This document shows, piece after piece, positions 1 through 6,446 of a DNA stretch of 12,237 bases. Each line of letters begins with the position of its first letter. The first letter of the stretch is position 1. A program made the position numbers and the translations under genes. This stretch comes from an uncultured Bacteroidota bacterium (GTDB lineage Bacteria; Bacteroidota; Bacteroidia; Chitinophagales; Chitinophagaceae): positions 1 to 12,237 of the forward strand of contig CAIWHI010000898.1 in the NCBI GenBank assembly GCA_903912435.1. The letters are read 5' to 3'. The notes under the pieces were generated by a model. The model saw nothing but the letters and a program-made list of their open reading frames with translations. It was not told the DNA's origin and ran no database searches.

Positions 1-1338
1 CGAAAGTAAGCAGATTAGGAGTGGCAGTTTCTGACTGGTATCGCGTTTGGTGAGGATACCAAATGCAAACAGCCCCAACAATGGCCCATAGGTAAACCCG
101 GCCATCTTCAACAATATATCTATCAGAGACCCATTATCTACCATCCTGAAGAAAAACACACAGGCCAGGAATACCACCGCAAACCCATTATGCACAATAA
201 GTCTTATATTCTTTTGCCTGGTTTCAGAAAGGTCTTTGCGTCTTTTAATACCCAGAATATCTATGCAAAATGAGGATGTAAGCGCAGTAAGGGCTCCATC
301 GGCACTAGGGAATACTGCCGAGATAAGCCCAATAAGAAAGCAAACAGTGATAAAAAACGGCAAACCACTTTTTACTGCAATGGTAGGGAAGAGGTCATCG
401 CCCATTACGGTGATCCCCTTTGAACCTGCATATAAATAAATCAATCCACCCAAAAGCAGGAAAATAAAATTGGCCACCAGCAATACAAAACAGAACGAAA
501 TCATGTTCTTCTTTGAGTCGTAAAGGTTGCTTACACTTATGTTTTTCTGCATCATTTCCTGGTCCAGGCCAGTCATAGCAATGGTAATAAATGCTCCGCC
601 TAATATTTGTTTCAGGAAGAATACCGGACTTTTTACATCGGTTTGCAGCAGTTTGGTATAGCCTTTTTGTTGCATTGCCGCCCAGGTGCTGCCGAAGTCC
701 AGATTCATGGAGTGCATGATGTAGATAACGCACACTATTAGTGCCAGTAGCATAAAGGTAGTCTGTAGGGTATCAGTCCATACAATGGTTTTAACCCCAC
801 CCCTATAAGTATAGAGTAGTATCAAAGCCAAAATAAGTATTGCTGTAAACTCAAATGGAATACCCATCTCATTGAGCACAAACTTCTCCAGCACTTTTAT
901 TACCAGATAAAGCCTTATTGTAGCACCAAGTGTGCGTGAAAGAATGAAGAACAGGGAACCAGTCTTGTAGGCGGTGACTCCAAGCCGCCCTTCCAAATAG
1001 GTGTAGATGGAGGTCAACTTAAGCTTATAATACAATGGCAGCAACACAAATGCCACAACAAAATACCCCAACCAATAACCTATTACCACCTGGAAATAAT
1101 TGAAACCAGCAATACCTGCCGCACCAGGCAATGACAAGCCTACAGTTCCAGGTACAGAAATAAAGGTCATTCCAGATAGGGAGGTACCTATCATACCGAA
1201 GGCTACCAGCCACCATTTACTACTCCGGTTGCCAATAAAGAACGATTCGTTATTGGAATGCCGTGAGGTATAAAACGCTATCCCCAGCAGTACTGTGAAA
1301 TAGGCAATAATTATTGAAAGCAGTATGAATGATGTCAT
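1..1338 (-). CDS. Sodium:solute symporter (SSS family), C-terminus cut by window edge
   Basis: This frame is open from an ATG at 1338 to the left edge, giving 446 residues of a very hydrophobic protein. It is an inner-membrane transporter of the sodium:solute symporter (SSS/LeuT-fold) family, which couples sodium entry to uptake of a small organic solute. Recognisable family motifs are the N-terminal helix followed by ESFFIGNR (about residues 31-38), GTSLSGMTFISVPG (about 51-64), YRGGVKTIVWTDTLQTTFM in the middle, TGLDQEMMQKNISV, and VFPSADGALTALTSSF near the end. Bacteroidota members of this type normally run to about 480-500 residues, so only the last helix or so is missing. The substrate cannot be told from the sequence. 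The start is the first ATG of the frame and opens directly into a membrane helix. No partner gene is evident. Confidence 0.93.
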   Translation of the reverse strand, partial: MTSFILLSIIIAYFTVLLGIAFYTSRHSNNESFFIGNRSSKWWLVAFGMIGTSLSGMTFISVPGTVGLSLPGAAGIAGFNYFQVVIGYWLGYFVVAFVLLPLYYKLKLTSIYTYLEGRLGVTAYKTGSLFFILSRTLGATIRLYLVIKVLEKFVLNEMGIPFEFTAILILALILLYTYRGGVKTIVWTDTLQTTFMLLALIVCVIYIMHSMNLDFGSTWAAMQQKGYTKLLQTDVKSPVFFLKQILGGAFITIAMTGLDQEMMQKNISVSNLYDSKKNMISFCFVLLVANFIFLLLGGLIYLYAGSKGITVMGDDLFPTIAVKSGLPFFITVCFLIGLISAVFPSADGALTALTSSFCIDILGIKRRKDLSETRQKNIRLIVHNGFAVVFLACVFFFRMVDNGSLIDILLKMAGFTYGPLLGLFAFGILTKRDTSQKLPLLICLLS

Positions 1339-1421
1339 GATAAAAAGAAAAGCCTTGGATTGAGGTCCAAAGCTTGCAAATTAATTTATTTAAAGTAGGT
1401 GAAGAAATAAATAATGATAAC

Positions 1422-2045
1422 CTAAAACCCTGTCATTACCCCAAAGCGAAGGTCTGGAGATTTTTTAGGATAAGGACTATATTCGCCCTGCAATACATCA
1501 TATATTAGCTCACCATAAAATGATACCCTGCCACCCATTGGGAACCTCATTCCAGCCCCTAGCAAGAGACATGGATTTGTTACCTTCGATTTAGTGGAAC
1601 CATAGTTGCCGTATTTATCAAATGGATAATCGAGATTGATGAAATCATATTCATAGGCGCCTGTTATAAATATATTGTTGTACACAAAATATTTAGCCCA
1701 TACACTTGGGTAAATCACATTTTCCTTCTCATAATAATATTTACCGTCATTAGGGTCTTGATAAATAGCAAGCTTGTTGTACTGGTAACCAAAGCCTACA
1801 CCAGCAGAAAAATCTTTAAAAAACTTGTAACCTACTATCGGCGATATACCTGCAGAAGCAAAACCATCGCCAATAGCAGCATTAAGACCACCACCTATAA
1901 TGAGGTTATCCGGGTCATAACCTTTTTTCTTTTTGGTGGCCTTCTTGAAGCCGGGCTTGCCCTTACCTGAACTATTATATATCTCCTGTGCTGATGCCAA
2001 TTGCACTCCCAGGCATACTATCAATAAAAGAATTAGGTGCTTCAT
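1422..2045 (-). CDS. Small exported beta-barrel protein, probable outer membrane protein
   Basis: This is a 207-residue protein with a clear Sec signal peptide (MKHLILLLIVCLGVQLASAQE, cleavage probably after LASA). I place the start at 2045. An ATG 21 nt upstream (2066) would only put seven polar residues in front of the signal peptide. A lysine-rich stretch (KKATKKKKG) follows the signal, then alternating glycine- and aromatic-rich strands such as NLIIGGGLNAAIGDGF, VGYKFFKDFSAGVGFGYQY and NIFITGAYEYDFI. The chain ends in phenylalanine (GVMTGF), as outer-membrane barrels recognised by the BAM machinery commonly do. These features fit a small eight-stranded porin-like or OmpA-barrel-like protein of the Bacteroidota. 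No function is known. It could instead be a periplasmic beta-rich protein. Confidence 0.8.
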   Translation of the reverse strand: MKHLILLLIVCLGVQLASAQEIYNSSGKGKPGFKKATKKKKGYDPDNLIIGGGLNAAIGDGFASAGISPIVGYKFFKDFSAGVGFGYQYNKLAIYQDPNDGKYYYEKENVIYPSVWAKYFVYNNIFITGAYEYDFINLDYPFDKYGNYGSTKSKVTNPCLLLGAGMRFPMGGRVSFYGELIYDVLQGEYSPYPKKSPDLRFGVMTGF

Positions 2046-2154
2046 ACAGTACTTTTTTACTATCACGAAGTTAGGATAAATATATCTATCTCCATTTTTT
2101 CTTTAATGTTTTATGGAATTTTTAAGGAAGACCATTGAACAATATCTAACGCTC

Positions 2155-3561
2155 TTAAGAGATAAATATTTTGCCGGGGTTTAATATTGCTTTAGGGTCA
2201 AAAACATGTTTTATCTGTTTCATCAGGCTCATCTGTACCGGATTAAAAGCAATATCCATATATTCCTTTTGCACCAGGCCAATTCCATGCTCGCCCGAAA
2301 TTGTGCCACCCATTCTCACTACCTCCTTAAACAGCTTGCGTATACCTTCCGTGAGCTTATTATTCCAGTCATCATTGCTCATATTCCCTTTCACTATGTT
2401 TACGTGCAGGTTGCCATCGCCCGCATGGCCATAGCAAACCGATTGGAAACCATACTCCTTGCCCAAAGCCTTGATAATCTGTAATAATTCAGGCAATTCT
2501 GCCCTGGGTACTACAGTGTCTTCTTCTTTATAAATAGAATTGCTCTTTACGGCCTCACCTACTTTGCGCCTTAGGGTCCACAGCATTTGTTTTTGTTCAT
2601 GGCTGTCGGCCAGGAGTATTTCATCAATATCATATTGCTGCACAATTTGCGAAATAGCCTCTGCATCTCTATAGAGTTCGTCCATATGGTTGCCATCTAC
2701 CTCTATGAGCAGGTGTGCCTTAATATCATCGGGCAGGTTCACCCCGCTGCTTTGCACATACCTCATAGACCATTCAAGTGCATCTCGCTCCATAAACTCC
2801 AATGCCGATGGGGTATAGCCAGCCAGGAAAATAGCATTTACCGCAGCGCATGCCTCTACTGCCGACCGGAATGGAACCAGCATCAGCAGGTCGTGCTTTA
2901 CGGCAGGTATCAGTCTTAAAACTATTTTTGTTAGTACACCAAGGGTGCCCTCGCTTCCTACTATCAGTTGGGTAAGGTTATACCCGGTTGCATTTTTGAG
3001 TACATTGGCACCCGTCCATATAATCTGTCCATCAGGCAATACCATTTCCAGGTTCAGTACATAATCCTTAACCACCCCATATTTAACAGCCCTTGGCCCA
3101 CCCGAGTTTTCAGAAACATTGCCACCAATAAAGCAACTGCCCTTACTCGCGGGGTCAGGTGGATAAAATAGTCCCTCAGTTTTCAGGTGCTCCTGCAAAA
3201 CCTGTGTGATTACACCTGGCTCAGTAGTCACCTGGAAATTGCGCTTGTCTACATGTAAAATCTTATTGAACCGCTTCATATCCAGTGCCACACCTCCCCA
3301 TACTGGTAGTGCACCACCACTTAGGCCTGTACCTGCCCCACGTGGGGTAACCGGGATAAGCCTTTCATTGCAATACTTCATTATGTCACTTACCTCACCA
3401 GTAGTGCCGGGTTGCAGCACTATTTCGGGTTTATAATGCAGGTCTTCGGTCTGGTCGCTGGCACAGCGGGCAATGTTTTCCTCATCAGCAAGCACATACC
3501 GCTCCTCAAGCACCGACTTGAAGAATGCAACATCATCAGGATTAATTTTATGAAAAGCCAT
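2155..3561 (-). CDS. FAD-binding oxidase, GlcD / D-lactate dehydrogenase family
   Basis: This complete 468-residue flavoprotein is of the VAO/PCMH fold and oxidises a 2-hydroxy acid such as glycolate or D-lactate to the 2-oxo acid. The FAD-binding half carries PRGAGTGLSGG (about 73-83), IGGNVSENSGGPRAVKYG (about 145-162) and a GYNLTQLIVGSEGTLG segment (about 193-208). The C-terminal cap carries the family hallmarks YGHAGDGNLHVN (about 377-388) and GTISGEHGIGLVQKEY (about 419-434), and ends with the usual FDPKAILNPGKIF. Length and motif order are typical of GlcD. No GlcE or GlcF (iron-sulfur) subunit gene lies next to it, so it may act alone, like the single-subunit D-lactate dehydrogenases. 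Which 2-hydroxy acid it uses cannot be decided here. It is transcribed in the same direction as the barrel gene, 109 nt away, and is probably not strictly coupled to it. Confidence 0.92.
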   Translation of the reverse strand: MAFHKINPDDVAFFKSVLEERYVLADEENIARCASDQTEDLHYKPEIVLQPGTTGEVSDIMKYCNERLIPVTPRGAGTGLSGGALPVWGGVALDMKRFNKILHVDKRNFQVTTEPGVITQVLQEHLKTEGLFYPPDPASKGSCFIGGNVSENSGGPRAVKYGVVKDYVLNLEMVLPDGQIIWTGANVLKNATGYNLTQLIVGSEGTLGVLTKIVLRLIPAVKHDLLMLVPFRSAVEACAAVNAIFLAGYTPSALEFMERDALEWSMRYVQSSGVNLPDDIKAHLLIEVDGNHMDELYRDAEAISQIVQQYDIDEILLADSHEQKQMLWTLRRKVGEAVKSNSIYKEEDTVVPRAELPELLQIIKALGKEYGFQSVCYGHAGDGNLHVNIVKGNMSNDDWNNKLTEGIRKLFKEVVRMGGTISGEHGIGLVQKEYMDIAFNPVQMSLMKQIKHVFDPKAILNPGKIFIS

Positions 3562-3626
3562 AGTGCAAAGGTGGGGAAAATATCTTTACTCATTACTCCA
3601 TTGTATTAATACAAAAGCACCCACTA

Positions 3627-3645
3627 TACAGTTCCACAAACTGTA
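3627..3645. repeat. Stem-loop 1 of a three-hairpin array
   Basis: A 7-bp perfect inverted repeat (TACAGTT / AACTGTA) encloses the 5-nt loop CCACA. It lies 2 nt from the stronger hairpin at 3648-3677 and between the oxidase start (3561) and the lectin gene. On the minus strand it comes last of three stem-loops downstream of the lectin. Confidence 0.55.
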
Positions 3646-3647
3646 AA

Positions 3648-3677
3648 CCCGCCTGTTTCTTACGGGAAACAGGCGGG
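3648..3677 (-). terminator. Strong GC-rich hairpin, probable terminator of the lectin transcript
   Basis: A perfect 12-bp stem (CCCGCCTGTTTC at 3648-3659 with GAAACAGGCGGG at 3666-3677) encloses a 6-nt loop. Read on the minus strand, the stem is followed by TTTACAGTTT, a modest T-rich run. Read on the plus strand, what follows (GCACTTGCTCC) is not T-rich. I therefore assign it as a Rho-independent terminator for the lectin gene that ends upstream at 3740. It also shields the oxidase gene from read-through. Confidence 0.65.
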
Positions 3678-3688
3678 GCACTTGCTCC

Positions 3689-3727
3689 AATTTATTTGTC
3701 GAGGTTACGGACTCGGCCGGATAAATT
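3689..3727. repeat. Imperfect hairpin downstream of the lectin stop
   Basis: Outer arms AATTTAT (3689-3695) and ATAAATT (3721-3727) pair perfectly. Inside a small asymmetric internal loop, GTCGAG (3698-3703) pairs with CTCGGC (3712-3717), with one G-T wobble, around an 8-nt loop. The GC-rich core (CGGCCG) contrasts with the AT-rich arms. Together with the hairpins at 3648-3677 and 3627-3645 it makes an array of three stem-loops in about 100 bp. It could be the 3' end of the lectin messenger, a structured RNA, or a small dispersed repeat. Confidence 0.5.
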
Positions 3728-3739
3728 AGATATTTGAAA

Positions 3740-3961
3740 TTATGTAAGGAGTAAATGATTATCCTTCGTATTCGCTCTTGAAGGCAATATTGGTCCTTCG
3801 CCTTTGTACTGCATTGTGCCATGAAATGTTTTGCCATTGTCTTTAGATTCAATGTCAATAGCTTCACATGGTTGTCGATTTCTATAACCTAAAACCCATG
3901 CTCCGCCTTCATGCCAGGGTGCTGATGCTCCACCCCATTGATTTTCTACATGGTAATTCAT
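3740..3961 (-). CDS. Single-repeat OAA-type high-mannose lectin, C-terminal end frameshifted
   Basis: The open frame has 73 codons. Residues 4-58 (HVENQWGGASAPWHEGG..., WVLGYRN, GTMQYKGEGPI) match from memory one repeat of the Oscillatoria agardhii agglutinin family (OAA, PFA, MBHA, ESA-2), which binds the branched core of high-mannose glycans. The three parts of the sugar site known in OAA are all present: the WGG loop (W9-G11), the arginine of the GxR turn (R27) and the glutamate of GEGP (E55). After GEGPI the open frame gives an unrelated tail (LPSRANTK...). Shifting by 2 nt at the ATAT run (3787-3790) gives AFKSEYEG followed by a stop at 3759-3761. That fits the family ending and makes exactly 66 residues, one OAA repeat. 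A 2-bp AT slip is therefore likely (mutation or sequencing error). There is no signal peptide, as in the known members. Known members have two or four repeats; this has one and would need to pair with itself to form a barrel. Confidence 0.82.
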   Translation of the reverse strand: MNYHVENQWGGASAPWHEGGAWVLGYRNRQPCEAIDIESKDNGKTFHGTMQYKGEGPILPSRANTKDNHLLLT

Positions 3962-4254
3962 AAAACTGTTGTTGATTTACCTTTTCCTACTCTTTTTATG
4001 GCTTTTCAGATTCCGTCATCCGTATTCTGCGCCTGTACGGTTCGGCTATTTATAGTGGTTACCGGTATCCATGGTTTACAAACATCTTTATAACTAATCA
4101 GGCAAGGCCTGTTCTTTAAGTTCTGATTTTGCATTTAGGCTTATGGTTAATGAAAAGGTTTGTATGTGTTTCGATGATGCAAAGATTGAACTAGGGAGGT
4201 GCTACAAACATATTGAAAGGACTATAGGAAGATAGTTTTATCACCTGCGCTTAG

Positions 4255-4330
4255 ATCGTGATAACACTATTTCAAACTTTATATTAAATATCACCGTGTT
4301 TTCACGGTAATATTTGTGTGTTATCACGAT
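4255..4330. promoter_or_regulatory. Nested inverted repeats, probable operator cluster
   Basis: ATCGTGATAACAC (4255-4267) and GTGTTATCACGAT (4318-4330) form a perfect 13-bp inverted repeat 50 bp apart. Between them lies a second hairpin: AAATAT (4286-4291) and ACCGTG (4293-4298) pair with CACGGT (4303-4308) and ATATTT (4310-4315), with one mismatch and a TTTT loop. Another TTATCAC occurs at 4238-4244. The downstream arm is itself a dyad, TTATC-AC-GATAA (4321-4332), centred roughly 35-42 bp before the expected transcription start. That is the usual place for an activator. I infer a binding site for a regulator, most simply the operon's own LuxR-type response regulator. Confidence 0.55.
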
Positions 4331-4352
4331 AAAAATTACTTTTATTTGAACA

Positions 4353-4360
4353 TACTTTTG
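4353..4360 (+). promoter_or_regulatory. Promoter -7 element of the signalling operon
   Basis: TACTTTTG matches the Bacteroidota -7 consensus TAnnTTTG exactly and lies 25 nt before the ATG at 4385. No TTTG -33 box is found at the usual distance. Instead the TTATC-AC-GATAA dyad (4321-4332) occupies that region, which suggests the promoter depends on an activator. Confidence 0.55.
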
Positions 4361-4384
4361 CATAAACTAAAAAATATACAAAAA

Positions 4385-4999
4385 ATGAAACACACAATTA
4401 TTTTATTAGCGCTATGCGCTCTGTTTGCTTCCTGTAATATGGGAGGAGAAATTGCCAAACTGCAGAAGGAAAATGATAGCTTGAGGAAATTAGTACCCCA
4501 AGGTCTATCCCAAGGTTCATCCAATAGGTTAAGTGCCAGGGCTAGTGCTGGAGCGCTTACAAATAAAGTTGTTATTCCAGTTGATACTTCATTAATTCGA
4601 TCAGATACAGCAATATCATATATTAACAGTTGGCAACAATTATTTACCAACCAGCCTAATTTTCCACTTTCTTGGGATAGTGCTGGATTTATTATTTCTC
4701 TTTCTGAAATGGATACTATTGCTAAATATTTTTGTGATACCTGCCCTGTAACACCAGCAACTGCTTTGCTTATTTATCCAGGAGTAAAAAATGGGAAATT
4801 GACAATATTATATTCACCTTTAGGTGGAGGACCTGGAATAGGCCCAAATAATGATTGGATAGCATTGTATCCTATTGATCCTATCGGACATACGTATTTA
4901 TTTGATCATATACTACCATGCCCTAAATGTGGTATTCTCGGTGGCATACCAGGACCACAACCACCTTTACAAAATGACTCTAAGAAAAAGAATAAATAA
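4385..4999 (+). CDS. Lipoprotein of unknown function with two CxxC pairs
   Basis: This is a 204-residue protein starting MKHTIILLALCALFASCNMGG, a lipoprotein signal peptide with the lipobox FASC, so Cys17 would be lipidated. The ATG at 4385 is chosen over an in-frame GTG at 4316, which would put 23 polar residues before the signal and overlap the operator. After the cysteine, residues about 22-36 (IAKLQKENDSLRKLV) form a short coiled coil. The body has FIISLSEMDTIAKYF, then CDTC (about 117-120), TALLIYPGVKNGKLTILYSP, and CPKC near the end, followed by a proline-rich and then lysine-rich tail. I do not recognise a family. As the first gene of an operon with a seven-helix protein, histidine kinase and response regulator, 6 nt before the next start, it may be the extracytoplasmic ligand-binding or accessory part of the sensor. 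The CxxC pairs could form disulfides or bind metal. Confidence 0.85.
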   Translation: MKHTIILLALCALFASCNMGGEIAKLQKENDSLRKLVPQGLSQGSSNRLSARASAGALTNKVVIPVDTSLIRSDTAISYINSWQQLFTNQPNFPLSWDSAGFIISLSEMDTIAKYFCDTCPVTPATALLIYPGVKNGKLTILYSPLGGGPGIGPNNDWIALYPIDPIGHTYLFDHILPCPKCGILGGIPGPQPPLQNDSKKKNK

Positions 5000-5005
5000 T
5001 CTTAT

Positions 5006-5671
5006 ATGAATGGTGCCTATAATTTTTTATATTGTTTATGCCTTATTTCTATCCTTTTAGCCACTTTAATAGGTGTTATCAGGTATAAACAATATAGTTA
5101 TTCCATGAAAATTATTGTTTGGGGGCTTATTATTACCTTTTTAAGTGAAATTGCAGGTTACATTGCTATAAATACACATAAATATGAACTTAGATACACT
5201 TTCTATCATTTTTATGATATAATTGAATCAGTAATAACCACATCCTATTTCATATTTGCTTTCAAACCAGTAAATCCAATCAAGTTAATGAAAATAAATG
5301 CATTGATATGGCCCGTTATTGGAATATATAATATGCTATTTTTGCAACCAATAAACGTTTTGAATACAAATATGTTAATGGTGGAAAGTTTTGTATTTAT
5401 TAGTTTGTCTCTATTTTCCATATATATTATAATTAGGCAGGATAAGGTTGAAAACATATTTAAGTTCCCTCACTTTTGGATGGCTGTATTATACCTAATA
5501 TCATGGTCTACTACTTTTTTCTTTTGGGCTTTTGTAAATTCTTTATATAAGGGCGAATGGAAGTATAGTGATGTTGCAACATATTTGCAATCCATAATTG
5601 AAGGCTTATTTTACCTAGGCACAGCGGCAACCTTATATTTATACAATAGAAAAATGGAGATTAATGATTAA
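5006..5671 (+). CDS. Seven-helix membrane protein, possible sensor subunit
   Basis: This 221-residue integral membrane protein has seven hydrophobic segments by eye: about 6-25, 34-54, 67-87, 97-113, 122-143, 157-178 and 192-213. Loops are short and the C-terminal tail is only about eight residues (NRKMEIND). No enzyme motif or known transporter signature is recognised. The frame ends at 5671 and overlaps the histidine kinase start by 8 nt (ATGATTAA), so the two are probably translationally coupled. The kinase has only one membrane helix and no sensor domain. The simplest reading is that this protein supplies the membrane sensing module in trans, much as fused seven-helix sensors do in other kinases. 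That role is inferred from context only. Codons here are strikingly AT-rich, partly because of the membrane composition. Confidence 0.85.
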   Translation: MNGAYNFLYCLCLISILLATLIGVIRYKQYSYSMKIIVWGLIITFLSEIAGYIAINTHKYELRYTFYHFYDIIESVITTSYFIFAFKPVNPIKLMKINALIWPVIGIYNMLFLQPINVLNTNMLMVESFVFISLSLFSIYIIIRQDKVENIFKFPHFWMAVLYLISWSTTFFFWAFVNSLYKGEWKYSDVATYLQSIIEGLFYLGTAATLYLYNRKMEIND

Positions 5672-6446
5672 GTCTGATGTCCCTATAATTTTCATCACTG
5701 GTACACTAACACTATTGGTATTTGTCATCTTCCTGATACTCATTGTAATTGAGTACAGGAAGAGGCAGGTGCGCCATATCACTGAAAAACTAAACCTAAA
5801 GCATCAATATGAAAGCGAAGTACTGCAAGCCCAGCTTGAGGTGCAGGAGCAGTCGTTTAAATATATCTCTGAGGAGCTGCACGATAATATTGCACAGACC
5901 TTGAGTCTTGCCAAACTAAAATTGTACAAAACCAGCACCCGTGCCACTGATGAAAAAGTGAAGGAGGGTATAGATGTGAGTACAGAGTTGGTAGGCAATG
6001 CATTAAATGACCTGCGAAACCTGAGCCATATATTAAATGGTGGCCTGGTATCAAAACTAACCCTAAAGGAAAGCTTTGAAAAGGAACTGAATTATATTAG
6101 CGATGTAAAAGAGATTACCTCAAACCTTACCATAACAGGAACCCCATATGAACCTAATCCTGAGAAAAAACTGATGATATTCAGGATAGTTCAGGAATCA
6201 ATTATAAATGCGATTAAACACGGCGAGGCTAAAATTATTAATGTAAGCCTCCACTATCACTATGATTATTTTGAAGTAACCATTAGCGATAATGGTAAAG
6301 GATTTGATACCTCAAAAATGAATGAAAGTAAGGGTCTTGGCCTGCACAATATTCATGTAAGGGCCAAATTATTAGGAACAGTAAGTATTGAATCAAAGAA
6401 AGATTTAGGCACCACCATAAAACTAAATATCAAAAACCATGAGTAG
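5664..6446 (+). CDS. Sensor histidine kinase, HisKA_3 / NarL-DesK type
   Basis: The protein has 260 residues. One membrane helix (about 9-28) is followed by a charged coiled-coil linker (about 30-68) with no PAS, HAMP or TPR domain. The dimerisation and phosphoacceptor domain carries EELHDNIAQTLSL, with His73 as the likely phosphorylated residue. The ATPase domain shows the N box in VQESIINAIKHG (Asn182), the G1 box DNGKGF (about 209-214) and the G2 box KGLGLHNIHVRAKLLG (from about 223). All parts needed for ATP binding and autophosphorylation are present. The gene overlaps its neighbours by 8 nt on each side (5664-5671 and 6439-6446), which ties it to the seven-helix protein before and the response regulator after. 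The signal is probably received by those membrane partners. Confidence 0.95.
   Translation: MIKSDVPIIFITGTLTLLVFVIFLILIVIEYRKRQVRHITEKLNLKHQYESEVLQAQLEVQEQSFKYISEELHDNIAQTLSLAKLKLYKTSTRATDEKVKEGIDVSTELVGNALNDLRNLSHILNGGLVSKLTLKESFEKELNYISDVKEITSNLTITGTPYEPNPEKKLMIFRIVQESIINAIKHGEAKIINVSLHYHYDYFEVTISDNGKGFDTSKMNESKGLGLHNIHVRAKLLGTVSIESKKDLGTTIKLNIKNHE

Larger units (their letters stand above)
3962..4384. other. 423-bp gene-free region between divergent lectin and signalling operon
   Basis: No credible coding frame or RNA gene is seen here. The left two thirds should hold the minus-strand lectin promoter, but none is convincing. The best candidates are CAAAGATT at 4180-4187 (minus strand AATCTTTG, one base off the Bacteroidota -7 box) with CAAA at 4205-4208, at a spacing of only 17 nt. 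The right third (4238-4332) holds a dense set of TTATCAC-like inverted repeats, described separately, and the promoter of the plus-strand signalling operon. Confidence 0.6.

Noticed and set aside
236..1216. Open frames at 236-439 (+), 395-733 (-) and 1025-1216 (-)
   Set aside because: They lie inside the symporter gene in other frames and show no family features; the symporter frame is open throughout with all its motifs.
2171..3609. Several plus-strand open frames opposite the FAD oxidase
   Set aside because: They are shadows of a well-supported 468-residue gene on the other strand.
3689..3727. Integron attC site or tRNA fragment in the imperfect hairpin
   Set aside because: The GTTACGG core does not fit the attC consensus GTTRRRY, no integrase is present, and no cloverleaf can be drawn.
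3586..3867. 93-codon minus-strand frame overlapping the lectin 3' end
   Set aside because: It is the remaining alternative frame of the lectin gene, runs through three hairpins including the terminator, and has no recognisable protein features. The family-matching continuation is the other frame (stop at 3759).
4316..4384. GTG start at 4316 for the lipoprotein
   Set aside because: It would start inside the inverted repeat, upstream of the promoter -7 box, and add 23 residues before a clear lipoprotein signal peptide.
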